Below are positions 6,668 to 15,136 of a DNA stretch of 29,345 bases, in pieces (position 1 is the first letter of the stretch; the number at the start of each line of letters is the position of its first letter). The stretch spans positions 1 through 29,345 of the forward strand of contig DASSJI010000263.1 of the NCBI GenBank assembly GCA_035691285.1, in the 5' to 3' direction. The position numbers and the translations under genes are program-made. The notes under the pieces were generated by a model. That model searched no databases, had not been told where the DNA came from, and worked only from the letters and a program-made list of their open reading frames with translations. Source of the stretch: DATFEN01 sp035691285. Its GTDB lineage: Bacteria; Acidobacteriota; Vicinamibacteria; Fen-336.

Positions 6668-7936
6668 ATGCTCGACCGGGCCCAGGGGCTCCTGGGCGTC
6701 GCCGCGATGCTGCTCATCGCGTACCTGATGAGTCGGGAGCGGCGCCGGATCGACTGGCGCCTGGTCGCGTCCGGCGTGGCCCTCCAGGCGGCCTTCGGCG
6801 TGCTGGTCCTGAAGACCGGCCCCGGACGCTGGTTCTTCGAGCGGCTCGGCGACCTGGCGAACGCGCTCCTGGCGTTCTCCGTGGTCGGCTCGCGCTTCGC
6901 CTTCGGCTACCTCGTGGACCTGGAGGCGCCGCCCGGCGTGCCGGCGGCCTCGGGCCTGCCGGCGTTCGCGTTCCGCATCCTGCCGATCATCATCTTCCTG
7001 TCCTCCCTCAGCTCGGTGCTGTACTACCTCGGCTGGATGCAGAAGGTCGTGAAGTCCATCTCCTGGGTGATGTTGCGGAGCCTGCGGACTTCGGGAGCCG
7101 AGACGCTGTGCGCGAGCGCGAACATCTTCCTGGGCCAGACGGAGGCGCCGCTCCTGATCCGGCCGTACCTGGAGAGCCTGACGCACTCGGAGCTGGTGGC
7201 GGTGATGACCGCGGGCTTCGCCACGATGGCGGCTGGCGTCATGACGGCCTACGCGATCATGCTGCAGCCCTTCGTGCCGGGCATCGCCGGGCACCTGCTG
7301 GCGGCCTGCGCCATGAACGCCGTGGCCAGCCTGGTCGTGGCCAAGATGCTCCATCCCGAGACCGAGGAGCCGCGGACGCGCGGCACGCTCCACATCGACG
7401 TCCCGCCGGAGGACAAGGGCCTGATCGACGCCGCGGCCCGAGGCGCCGCGACCGGCATGCGCCTCGTGCTGAACATCGCCGCGATGCTGATCGCGTTCAT
7501 CGCGCTCGTGGCGCTGCTCAACGCCGTCGTCGACCTGGCCTTCGGCCTGCTGGGCGTGCCGGGGCTGACGCTTCAGGCGATCCTGGGCCAGCTCCTGCGC
7601 CCGCTCGCCTGGCTCATGGGCGTTCCGTGGCACGAGACCGCCTACGTCGGCGGCCTGATCGGCCTCAAGGTCGTGCTGAACGAGTTCGTGGCCTACCTGC
7701 AGTTCTCCACCGACCTGGGCGCCGGCGTCGCGGCGCTCGAGCCGCGGAGCGCGGTCATCGCCTCCTACGCGCTCGTGGGCTTCGCCAACGTCGGCAGCAT
7801 CGCGATCCAGATCGGCGGCCTCGGCGCCCTGGCGCCGGGCCGCCAGGCGGACGTCGCCCGCTTCGGGCTTAGGGCGATGGTCGGAGGGAACCTGGCCGCC
7901 TTCCTGAGCGCGAGCCTGGCGGGGGTGCTGGTGTGA
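6668..7936 (+). CDS. Concentrative nucleoside transporter (CNT/NupC family)
   Basis: The product has 422 residues, starting at ATG 6668 behind AGGAGG. CNT hallmarks are present: GQTEAPLLIRPY at 156-167 and GLKVVLNEFVAY at 332-343, two of the most conserved segments around the nucleoside and sodium sites, plus MTAGFATMAAGVM in the middle. About eight to ten hydrophobic segments are predicted. The family imports nucleosides with sodium or protons across the inner membrane. It starts 9 bases after the kinase-glycosylase fusion, and its GTG-TGA end supplies the start codon of the phosphorylase, so the three should be made together. In this setting it is the likely entry route for the nucleoside handled by its neighbours. 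Confidence 0.93.
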   Translation: MLDRAQGLLGVAAMLLIAYLMSRERRRIDWRLVASGVALQAAFGVLVLKTGPGRWFFERLGDLANALLAFSVVGSRFAFGYLVDLEAPPGVPAASGLPAFAFRILPIIIFLSSLSSVLYYLGWMQKVVKSISWVMLRSLRTSGAETLCASANIFLGQTEAPLLIRPYLESLTHSELVAVMTAGFATMAAGVMTAYAIMLQPFVPGIAGHLLAACAMNAVASLVVAKMLHPETEEPRTRGTLHIDVPPEDKGLIDAAARGAATGMRLVLNIAAMLIAFIALVALLNAVVDLAFGLLGVPGLTLQAILGQLLRPLAWLMGVPWHETAYVGGLIGLKVVLNEFVAYLQFSTDLGAGVAALEPRSAVIASYALVGFANVGSIAIQIGGLGALAPGRQADVARFGLRAMVGGNLAAFLSASLAGVLV

Positions 7937-8673
7937 GGCAATACCACCTGGGCGTGGACAAAGGCGACGTGGCGCCGCGTGTGATGCTGGTCGGCGACCC
8001 GGATCGTGCCGAGCGTGTGGCCCGCCATTTCGAGAAGCGCCACGGCGCCTGGAGGCACCGGGAGTTCGTCACGATCACCGGCACCTACCGCGGCCTGCCG
8101 ATGACGGTGACCGGCACCGGCATCGGCCCGGACAACACCGAGATCGCGGTCATCGAGCTGGCCCAGTGCCGGAAGGACCTGACGCTGATCCGCGTCGGCA
8201 CCTGCGGGGGACTGCAGCGCGACACCCGGCTGGGCGACCTGGTCGTGTCGACGGCCTCGGTGCGCCTCGAGGCGACGACGCGTTTCTTCGCGCCCGAGGG
8301 TTACCCGGCAGTGGCGGACCTGGACGTCACGCGCGCCCTCGTGGACGCCTGCCGCGAGACGGGCGCGCGCCACCACGTGGGGATCACGGCCAGCGCGCCC
8401 GGCTTCTACGGCGCCCAGTCGCGTCGCGTGGGGCGTTTCGAGCCGCTCCGCCCCGACCTGCCGGCGGAGATGGCGCGTCTCGGTGCGTTGAACTTCGAGA
8501 TGGAGACGAGCGCCCTCTTCGTCCTCGCCGCGCTGGGCCGGCTGCGGGCCGGCGCCGTGACCGTGGTCTACGCCGAGCGGCGCAGCGGGCGGGCGATCAG
8601 GCCGCGCGACAGGCCCGCCGCCGAGGCGCGGGCGATCGCCGTCGGGCTCAGGGCCTTCGAGCGCCTGGGCTGA
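7933..8673 (+). CDS. Nucleoside phosphorylase (uridine phosphorylase-like)
   Basis: The 246-residue product starts at GTG 7933, overlapping the transporter stop. Nucleoside phosphorylase family-I motifs are in order: LVGDPDRAERVA (19-30, phosphate binding), GTGIGPDNTEIAV (61-73), RVGTCGGL (87-94) and NFEMETSALFVLAAL (187-201, ribose binding, ExE). Length and motif spacing fit uridine phosphorylase/PNP-like hexamers, which split nucleosides with phosphate to base and ribose-1-phosphate. It ends the salvage operon. Its last 26 bases overlap the convergent cheB gene. Pyrimidine or purine preference cannot be decided by eye. Confidence 0.92.
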   Translation: MRQYHLGVDKGDVAPRVMLVGDPDRAERVARHFEKRHGAWRHREFVTITGTYRGLPMTVTGTGIGPDNTEIAVIELAQCRKDLTLIRVGTCGGLQRDTRLGDLVVSTASVRLEATTRFFAPEGYPAVADLDVTRALVDACRETGARHHVGITASAPGFYGAQSRRVGRFEPLRPDLPAEMARLGALNFEMETSALFVLAALGRLRAGAVTVVYAERRSGRAIRPRDRPAAEARAIAVGLRAFERLG

Positions 8674-9736
8674 GCGGTCCCGACCGGCGCTCCCGGTTCC
8701 CTTCGAGCAAGGCCCCAGCCATGCGCTGCAATGGAAGCACGTCGCCGACGGCGCCACGAGCGATCGCCTCCTTGGGCATGCCGAACACCACGCAGGACGC
8801 CTCGTCCTGCGCCAGGGTCCGCGCCCCCGCCTGACGCATGGCGAAGAGCCCGCGCGCCCCGTCGTCGCCCATGCCGGTCAGGATCGCGCCGACCGCGTTC
8901 GCTCCCGCCGCGCGGGCGACGGAATGGAACAGCACGTCGACGCTCGGGCGGTGGCGCGACACGAGCGGCCCGTCCGCCGTCTCGACCAGGTAGCCTCCTC
9001 CGCCCCGCTGGACGCTCAGGTGCCGGTCGCCCGGCGCGACCAGGGCTCGGCCTTGCGCCACGCGATCGCCGGGCTCGGCCTCCTTGACCTCGATCCGGCA
9101 GCAGCGATCGAGTCGCTCGGCGAACGTGCGCGTGAAGACCGGGGGCATGTGCTGGACGATCACGATGCCGGGAGCGTCGGCCGGCATCGCTTCCAGGATC
9201 TCGCGCAGCGCTTCGGTCCCGCCGGTCGAAGCGCCCAGGGCGAGAATGGCGTCCGGATTGCGGGCGCCGGCGCTCGGAGTCGAACGGGCGCGCGCCGGCT
9301 GGCTCGAGGTCCGTGCGCTCAGGCCGCGCGACCTCGGCCGGGCCTCGGCGGCGCCCCGGATGGTGTCGATGAGCATCTGCGCCGACTCCTCGAGGAAGCC
9401 GCCCACGCCCACCCGCGGCTTCGCCACGACGGCGACGGCGCCCTCCTCGGTGGCGCGCAGCGCGGCGTCGGTGCCGCGCTCGGCGAGCCCGGCGCAGACC
9501 ACCACCGGGATCGGGTCCTCGGCCATCAGCTTGCGCAGGAACGTGAAGCCGTCCATGCGCGGCATCTCGAGGTCGAGGACGATGACGTCGGGCCGCGCCC
9601 GCTCCATCTTCGACAGGGCGATCAACGGATCGGAGGCGACGCTCACGCTCAGGCCCGGCTCCCGGGTGAGGATGCCGATCATCGCCTGGCGCACCACCGC
9701 CGAGTCGTCCACGACCAGCACCTGCAGCCGGCGCAT
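8648..9736 (-). CDS. cheB: Chemotaxis protein-glutamate methylesterase/deamidase CheB
   Basis: The product has 362 residues; ATG 9736 shares a base with the cheR stop (TGATG). An N-terminal receiver domain (1-125) has VVDDSA, phospho-acceptor D55 in VLDLEMPRMDG, and K107. A linker of about 35 residues leads to the methylesterase domain with the catalytic triad S170 (GASTGG), H196 (QHMP) and D291 (MGDDG). It removes methyl groups from the chemoreceptor when phosphorylated by CheA. It is the last gene of the chemotaxis operon, and its 3' end runs 26 bases into the opposing phosphorylase gene. All key residues are present. Confidence 0.97.
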   Translation of the reverse strand: MRRLQVLVVDDSAVVRQAMIGILTREPGLSVSVASDPLIALSKMERARPDVIVLDLEMPRMDGFTFLRKLMAEDPIPVVVCAGLAERGTDAALRATEEGAVAVVAKPRVGVGGFLEESAQMLIDTIRGAAEARPRSRGLSARTSSQPARARSTPSAGARNPDAILALGASTGGTEALREILEAMPADAPGIVIVQHMPPVFTRTFAERLDRCCRIEVKEAEPGDRVAQGRALVAPGDRHLSVQRGGGGYLVETADGPLVSRHRPSVDVLFHSVARAAGANAVGAILTGMGDDGARGLFAMRQAGARTLAQDEASCVVFGMPKEAIARGAVGDVLPLQRMAGALLEGNRERRSGPLSPGARRP

Positions 9737-10614
9737 CAGGACTTCGGCGCTCCGTCGCGGGCGTAGACGTTGGGCAGCACGCTCCGCATCGGGAGCTGGG
9801 TGGGGCCGAGGGTCTCGGCATGGCCGAGGAACAGATGGCCTTCCGGGGCCAGCCGGGCGAGCAGGCGCTCGAGCACGTGGGCCTTCGACGCCTGGTCGAA
9901 GTAGATCAGGACGTTGCGGCACAGGATCAGGTCGAACCCGCCTCCGAACGGATACTCGTCCTCCTTGAGGTTGAGGCGCTCGAAGCGCACGGCGCGACGC
10001 AGCTCGTCCGCCGCGCGCATGCGCCCCTCCTGCCCGCGCACGCCCTTGAGCATGAAGCGCTTCAGTAGTCGGTCCGGGATGTGGGCTGCGCGCTCGATCG
10101 GGAAGACCGCCTCCTGCGCCCGGCGCAGCACGCGCGTCGACACGTCGGTGGCCAGGATCTCGAGCTCCCAGCCCGACTCCGGCGGACACTGCTCGAGCAG
10201 CGTCATCGCCAGCGAGTACGGCTCCTCGCCGCTCGAGCAGCCGGCGCTCCAGGCGCGCACCCGGCGCGGCCGGCGTCCCGCCTCGGCCGCCTCGCGCCAG
10301 CGGGGGAGGATCGAGCGCTCGAGCGCCTCGAACTGCCGCGGCTCGCGGAAGAACTGGGTCTCGTTGGTCGTGATGCAGTCGAGGAGCGGCACGCGCTCCT
10401 CGGGGTGGGACTCGAGGTAGCGGTGATAGTCGCCGAAGGAGTCGAGCTGCAGCTCGCGCAGGCGCCGGCTCAGCCGGCCCGCCAGGAGGGCCTTCTTGGT
10501 GGGGCCCAGGCGGATGCCGGCCTCGGCGTAGATGAAGCCCGTCAGCGACCGGAAGTCCCGGTCGCTGACGGTGATCGGCCCGATGCCGTGGGCCGTGCCG
10601 AGGGACGGGGTCAC
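9736..10614 (-). CDS. cheR: Chemotaxis protein methyltransferase CheR
   Basis: The product has 292 residues, starting at GTG 10614, which overlaps the cheW stop (GTGA). The N-terminal all-alpha domain contains TNETQFFRE (83-91). The SAM-binding Rossmann domain contains WSAGCSSGEEPYSLAM (122-137), the characteristic ILATDVS segment, and FDLILCRNVLIYFD. It methylates receptor glutamates and opposes CheB. The upstream chemoreceptor ends in a pentapeptide that could tether it. Confidence 0.97.
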   Translation of the reverse strand: MTPSLGTAHGIGPITVSDRDFRSLTGFIYAEAGIRLGPTKKALLAGRLSRRLRELQLDSFGDYHRYLESHPEERVPLLDCITTNETQFFREPRQFEALERSILPRWREAAEAGRRPRRVRAWSAGCSSGEEPYSLAMTLLEQCPPESGWELEILATDVSTRVLRRAQEAVFPIERAAHIPDRLLKRFMLKGVRGQEGRMRAADELRRAVRFERLNLKEDEYPFGGGFDLILCRNVLIYFDQASKAHVLERLLARLAPEGHLFLGHAETLGPTQLPMRSVLPNVYARDGAPKS

Positions 10615-11147
10615 GACGCCTGGGCGAGCGCGTCCGGTGTCGGGGCCAGAGCCTCCGCGGCCGAGGCCGCGGACACGATCTCGTCGGCCGACAGCAGCCG
10701 GTCGACGTCGAGGAGCAGGACGAGGCGCTCGCCCACGCGTCCCATGCCGAGCAGGAAGTCGACGCGCACACGCGTGCCGAAGGCCGGGGCGGGCTGAACG
10801 TCCTGCGCGGGCAGCTCGATCACCTGGCGAACCGCGTCCGTGAGCAGGCCCATGACGATCGGCTCGCCCTCGATGTGGACCTCGGTGATCACGACGCACG
10901 TTGAGCGCCGGTCCTCCGATGGCGGAAGGCCGAGCTTGACGGCGAGATCCACCACGGGGACGACGCTGCCCCGGAGGTTGATGACGCCGCGGATCCACTC
11001 CGGGGTGCGCGGCACGCGGGTGACGCCGGCGTACTGGAGGATCTCCCGCACGCGGAGGATGCCGACGGCGTGCTCTTCGCCGGCGACGAGGAAGGTCAGG
11101 TACTGCGGGTGCGCGCTCGGCTCGCGGGTGTCGTCGTGAGCGGTCAT
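10611..11147 (-). CDS. cheW: Chemotaxis coupling protein CheW
   Basis: The product has 178 residues and is a single CheW/SH3-like domain: QYLTFLVAGEEHAVGILRVREIL, RVPRTPEWIRGVINLRGSVVPVVDL and a long C-terminal tail rich in Ala. The motif INLRG with VPVVDL is diagnostic. It links the chemoreceptor to CheA in the cytoplasmic array. It begins 18 bases after the chemoreceptor gene. The roughly 25-residue tail past the domain (SADEIVSAASAAEALAPTP) is longer than in E. coli CheW. Confidence 0.96.
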   Translation of the reverse strand: MTAHDDTREPSAHPQYLTFLVAGEEHAVGILRVREILQYAGVTRVPRTPEWIRGVINLRGSVVPVVDLAVKLGLPPSEDRRSTCVVITEVHIEGEPIVMGLLTDAVRQVIELPAQDVQPAPAFGTRVRVDFLLGMGRVGERLVLLLDVDRLLSADEIVSAASAAEALAPTPDALAQAS

Positions 11148-11165
11148 GGCTTCGCTCGCTCTCGA

Positions 11166-12932
11166 CTAGAACCGCACGAAGTCGTGGGCTTCGCCGCTGC
11201 CGTTGGCCGGCAGCGACACGTGCTTCGGGAGGCGCTGCGGCGGGTGCGCCTTGGCCGCCGGCCGCAGGGCCGCCGGCTTCGTGACGCCGGCTGCCGGAGC
11301 GGCTTCGTGGCCGAGGCGGAAGAAGCCGACGAGCTGGCTCAGGCTCTCGGCCTGTGCGGCGAGCTCCTCGGCGGTCGACGACAGCTCCTCGGCGGCCGAG
11401 GCGTTCTGCTGCGTCACCTGGTCGACCTGGGTCATGGCGCGGCTGACCTGGCTCACGCCCTGGGCCTGCTCGGCCGACGCCGCCGACAGGTCCTGGACGA
11501 CGTCGGCGCCCTTCTGGACGTTGGGCGTCAGCTCGGTGAGCAGCTGGCCGGAGTGCTCGGCGACCTTGACGCTGGAGCTGGCCAGCACGCTGATCTCCTT
11601 GGCCGCGGACTGGCTGCGCTCCGCCAGCTTGCGGACCTCGGTCGCCACCACGGAGAAGCCCTTGCCGTGCTCGCCGGCGCGGGCGGCCTCGATCGCGGCG
11701 TTCAGCGCGAGCAGGTTCGTCTGGTACGCGATCTCGTCGATGATCGAGATCTTCTCGGCGATGTCCTTCATCGCCTCGACGGTGCGGCCCACGGCCTGGG
11801 CGCTCTCGCTGGCGACGCGGGCCGCGTCGCTCGAGATCTTGGCCAGGTGCCGGCTGTTCTCGGCGTTCTGGCTGATGGACGCGTTCATCTGCTCGAGGCT
11901 CGAGGTCGTCTCCTCGACCGAGGCCGCCTGCTCGGTGGTGCCCTGGGAGACCGTCTCCGAGGTCGCCGAGACCTGCGACGCCGCCGAGGTGAGGGCTGCG
12001 GCGCCCGACTGGATCTCCCCGATGATGCGGACCAGCTTCTCGACCATCTGGGCCAGCGCCACGCCCAGCGAGTCCCTGTCGGAGCGCGGGGCCACGGCCA
12101 CGCCGAGATCGCCGTCGGCGATGCGTCCCGCCACGGCGACCATGTCTCGGCTCGAGCCCACCATGCGGTTCATGGCGTCGAGGAGCTGGCCGGTCTCGTC
12201 GCGCGCGCCCGTCTCGATCGAGAGGTCCGTCTCGCCGCGCGCCACCGCGTCGGCGAGCCCCACCGCCTTCAGCAGCGGGACGGTGATGCCGCGGGCGATC
12301 TGGACGCTCAGCACGATGCCGAGGGCGATCGCGACCGCGACCACGGCCAGCGTGGTGAGGATCGCCAAGCGCGCGCGCTGCTCCACGACCTGGGCCTGGG
12401 CCGCCATGTGCTCGGACTGCGTGGCGGCGTACTCGTCGGCGGAGACCTCCAGGCGCCGGATCTCGTCCTTGTACTCGCCGATCGCCTTGTTGCCTGCCTC
12501 GGCCGTCCTGATCCTGCGCCCGCGCACGAGCCCCAGGACCTTCTCGAAGCCGGCCTCGTAGGTGGCCGCATCCTTCTTCATGGCGGCGATCGCCTCGCGG
12601 CCGGCCGGATCGCTCTCGAGGCTCTCGAGGGTATCGAGCCGCTCGGCCAGCTTGCTCCGCTGCTCCTTCCACTTCTCGACGTACTCGGCCACCTTCTCCG
12701 CCGAGGTGACGTTGAGGAAGACGTCCTTCTCGAAGCGGCGCAGCCCGAGGGTGTTGGCTCGAGCGCGCTGCGCGTGCTCCACCAGGGGAGACTCGATCTT
12801 CACGTACTGCAGGGCGAGGTCGGCCGCCTCGCGCGTTCCCCAGTAGCCCGCCGCCGCCACGAGCAGCATCAGCGCTCCGAGCGTGGCGAAGGCCAGGCCC
12901 AGGCGCTTTCCGATGGACAGGTTCTTCAACAT
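11166..12932 (-). CDS. Methyl-accepting chemotaxis protein with four-helix-bundle sensor
   Basis: The product has 588 residues. ATG 12932 is chosen because AAGGAG lies just upstream; a TTG 21 bases earlier is in frame. TM1 is at about 11-31, and a periplasmic helical sensor (about 32-187) contains LRRFEKDVFLNV, typical of 4HB_MCP domains. TM2 is at about 188-212, then a HAMP domain and the cytoplasmic coiled coil with the signalling tip EIAYQTNLLALNAAIEAARAG and GFSVVATEVRKLAERS. The last five residues, DFVRF, fit the CheR-tethering pattern x-[HFYW]-x-x-[HFYW], after a Pro/Ala-rich flexible linker. This is the only receptor in the operon, so it is probably the dedicated input. The ligand is unknown. 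Confidence 0.95.
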   Translation of the reverse strand: MLKNLSIGKRLGLAFATLGALMLLVAAAGYWGTREAADLALQYVKIESPLVEHAQRARANTLGLRRFEKDVFLNVTSAEKVAEYVEKWKEQRSKLAERLDTLESLESDPAGREAIAAMKKDAATYEAGFEKVLGLVRGRRIRTAEAGNKAIGEYKDEIRRLEVSADEYAATQSEHMAAQAQVVEQRARLAILTTLAVVAVAIALGIVLSVQIARGITVPLLKAVGLADAVARGETDLSIETGARDETGQLLDAMNRMVGSSRDMVAVAGRIADGDLGVAVAPRSDRDSLGVALAQMVEKLVRIIGEIQSGAAALTSAASQVSATSETVSQGTTEQAASVEETTSSLEQMNASISQNAENSRHLAKISSDAARVASESAQAVGRTVEAMKDIAEKISIIDEIAYQTNLLALNAAIEAARAGEHGKGFSVVATEVRKLAERSQSAAKEISVLASSSVKVAEHSGQLLTELTPNVQKGADVVQDLSAASAEQAQGVSQVSRAMTQVDQVTQQNASAAEELSSTAEELAAQAESLSQLVGFFRLGHEAAPAAGVTKPAALRPAAKAHPPQRLPKHVSLPANGSGEAHDFVRF

Positions 12933-12957
12933 CGTCTTCTCCTTCGCTAACACTTCT

Positions 12958-14274
12958 TCAGGCCGCAGCGAGCGCGGCGGCCTCCTGGATCACCGCGTCC
13001 ACGTCCAGGAGCAGGGCGACGCGCCCGTCTCCGAGGATCGTGGAGGCCGCCACCCCCGGCAGGTTCCGGAACAGCCGGCCCAGCGGCTTGATCACGTTCT
13101 GGCTCTCTCCGAGCAGGCGGTCGGCGACCAGGCCGACACGCCGCCCCTGCTGGTGCACGACGAGGACCTGCTCGCGCTCGGGCGCCGCCCCCGGGATCCG
13201 CAGCGCTTGGCGCAGGCGCAGGAAGGGCAGCGCCTCGCCGCGCAGGTTGAGCACGCCGCTCTTGCGCTCGGGCTCGCTGTCGGGCGTGAGGTCCAGGCAT
13301 TCGAGGACGGCCTCGAGGGGCACCACCAGGGTCTCGGCTCCGACCGCGAGGCCGAAGCCCTGGATGATCGCGAGGGTCAATGGCAGCCGGATCGTGAAGA
13401 CCGTGCCGCCGCCCTCGCGTGGGGCCACCGAGACCGAGCCGCGCACCGACTCCACGTTCCTCCGCACCACGTCGAGGCCGACGCCGCGCCCCGAGAGCCC
13501 GGTGACGGCCGCGCTCGTCGAGAAGCCCGGCTCGAAGATGAGCTGGTGGATCTGGGCGTCGTCGAGGCTCTCGCTCCCGTCTGCGACCAGGCCACGGCGC
13601 CGAGCGGCGTCGAGGATCCGCGCGCGGTCGAGTCCTGCGCCGTCGTCGGCGATGCGGATCACGATGCTGCTCGTGTCACGGACCGCCTCGAGCCACACGG
13701 TCCCGCCGGGCTCCTTGCCGCTGCGCTCCCGGTCCTCGGGCCGCTCGATGCCGTGGGCCACCGCGTTGCGGACCAGGTGCGTCAGCGGGTCGCGGATGGC
13801 CTCCACCACCTTCGTGTCCACCTCGACGTCGTCGCTGCCGACCACGAGCCGGGCGCGCTTGCCCTCGGCGGCCGCGGCGTCCCGCACGGTGCGGGCGTAG
13901 CGGGCGAAGAGCGGGCTGACCGGGACCATGCGCACCTGCATCACGAGCTCCTGCAGCTCGGCGTGGAGCCGATCGGCCTCGCGCTCGACCTCCAGGACCG
14001 CGCGCCGGGCCTCGTCCGCGCCGGTGCCCAGGAGCTGGCGGACGCGGCCTCGCGCGACCGCGATCTCGCCGGTCAGGTCGAGGAGTCGGTCCAGCGTCTC
14101 GACCTCGACGCGCAGGGTGCGTGTGCGGGCCGCCAGCGCCTCACGGGCCGCCGTGGGATTGGTCGCGCCGGGCGCGCTGGCGAGAGGCCTGGGCTCGCCG
14201 GCGGGCACCTCGGGCCTTGCGGCCCCGGCCAGGACCCGCAGGCGCTGCAGCAGATCGGCGTGGGTGGAACTCAC
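12958..14274 (-). CDS. cheA: CheA histidine kinase core lacking its Hpt domain (P3-P4-P5)
   Basis: The product has 438 residues, starting at GTG 14274, which overlaps the stop of the free-standing Hpt gene (GTGA). After a 50-residue Ala/Pro-rich leader come the dimerisation domain P3 (about 52-115, VETLDRLLDLTGEIAVARGRV), the catalytic domain P4 (N box HLVRNAVAHGIE 166-177, DDGAGLD 210-216, GRGVGLDVV 263-271) and a CheW-like P5 (about 305-435). The phosphorylatable P1 and the CheY-binding P2 are absent. It must phosphorylate the Hpt protein encoded just upstream in trans, then the receiver proteins and CheB. It could also be an old frameshift separation of one gene, but the exact GTGA coupling favours a functional split. 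Confidence 0.93.
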   Translation of the reverse strand: MSSTHADLLQRLRVLAGAARPEVPAGEPRPLASAPGATNPTAAREALAARTRTLRVEVETLDRLLDLTGEIAVARGRVRQLLGTGADEARRAVLEVEREADRLHAELQELVMQVRMVPVSPLFARYARTVRDAAAAEGKRARLVVGSDDVEVDTKVVEAIRDPLTHLVRNAVAHGIERPEDRERSGKEPGGTVWLEAVRDTSSIVIRIADDGAGLDRARILDAARRRGLVADGSESLDDAQIHQLIFEPGFSTSAAVTGLSGRGVGLDVVRRNVESVRGSVSVAPREGGGTVFTIRLPLTLAIIQGFGLAVGAETLVVPLEAVLECLDLTPDSEPERKSGVLNLRGEALPFLRLRQALRIPGAAPEREQVLVVHQQGRRVGLVADRLLGESQNVIKPLGRLFRNLPGVAASTILGDGRVALLLDVDAVIQEAAALAAA

Positions 14275-14624
14275 CGGCGTGCCTCGACGGCCGCGGGGAC
14301 CATCTCCCTGAGGGCGTCCACGGAGGCCAGCAGCGTGGCGATCACCTCGGGGCCGGCTTCGAGCTCGCGGGCCCGCAGGCGCTCGAGGACGTCCTCGAGG
14401 GCGTGGCTGAACTCGACCAGCTCGGAGAGCCCCAGGGACGAAGCGTTCCCCTTCAAGGTGTGCGCCATGCGGAACAGCAGGTTCAGGGGCTCGCTGCCCC
14501 CTTTGCCCGATTCGAGGGAGAGCAGCGACTGCTCCATGGCGCCGAGTCCCTCGTCGCACTCGGCCGCGAACAGCCGCAGCAGCTCGTCGTACTCGGGATC
14601 GAGACGGATGGCGGTGGCGGCCAT
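14271..14624 (-). CDS. Free-standing Hpt (CheA P1-like) phosphotransfer protein
   Basis: The product has 117 residues from ATG 14624 (a GTG directly before it, at 14627, is an alternative). It is a single Hpt helical bundle with the H-box FRMAHTLKGNASSLGL, phospho-acceptor H55, followed by LVEFSHALEDVLERLR. That is the P1 signature normally found at the N-terminus of CheA. The reading frame ends in VEARR and overlaps the start of the CheA kinase core by four bases. Together the two gene products supply P1, P3, P4 and P5 of one CheA. Confidence 0.92.
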   Translation of the reverse strand: MAATAIRLDPEYDELLRLFAAECDEGLGAMEQSLLSLESGKGGSEPLNLLFRMAHTLKGNASSLGLSELVEFSHALEDVLERLRARELEAGPEVIATLLASVDALREMVPAAVEARR

Positions 14625-15136
14625 CACGCCCCCGCTCCGCGCAGCCGGCGTACCCAGGCGGCGCCGCCTGCCGTCTCGAACACCAGCTTCCGGCCGCAGG
14701 TCCCGCCGACGTCCTCGGCGACGATGGGGATCGCGCGTTCCGTCAGGAGCCGCCGCGCCGCCTCGACGTTCCGGGAGCCGATGCGCGGCTCCCCCGAAGC
14801 GGCCGCGCCCAGCGAGGCGCCGCCGAAGGTCTTCGCCTGGAGCCGCTCGCGGCGCGCTCCGTGCGCGAGGAGACGGGCGACGAGCTGCTCGAAGGCCGGC
14901 CCGGCGAAGCGGGGCGAGGCGTTGCCCGAGAGCACGTCCGGGAGCAGGAAGTGGTTCATGCCGCCGACGCCCGCCCAGGCGTCCCAGAGGCAGACGGACA
15001 CGCAGGACCCGAGCACCGTCGTGATGAGGGCGGGCTCGGCGAAGGCGAGCACCTTGCCGGGGTGCAGGTAGGAAGCCGCGACCTCCGGCACCTCGCCGGC
15101 GGCGTCAGCCGGAACCCTGGCCAGGAGCGCGTTCAC
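14624..15136 (-). CDS. cheD: Chemoreceptor glutamine deamidase CheD
   Basis: The product has 170 residues, starting at GTG 15136, which overlaps the GAF gene stop. The CheD catalytic set is visible: T39, nucleophile C45 in TVLGSCVSVCLWD, and H62 in GGMNHFLLP. The Cys-to-His spacing of 17 equals that of Thermotoga maritima CheD (C27/H44). KTFGGASL and GGTCGRKLVF complete the family signature. It deamidates receptor glutamines and in some species also interacts with CheC; no cheC is present here. Its stop overlaps the Hpt start. Confidence 0.95.
   Translation of the reverse strand: MNALLARVPADAAGEVPEVAASYLHPGKVLAFAEPALITTVLGSCVSVCLWDAWAGVGGMNHFLLPDVLSGNASPRFAGPAFEQLVARLLAHGARRERLQAKTFGGASLGAAASGEPRIGSRNVEAARRLLTERAIPIVAEDVGGTCGRKLVFETAGGAAWVRRLRGAGA

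Noticed and set aside
4751..7633. A 960-codon minus-strand open frame antisense to the salvage operon
   Set aside because: It is rich in Arg, Gln, His and Glu with no fold-like pattern, and lies opposite well-supported genes; a high-GC antisense artefact.
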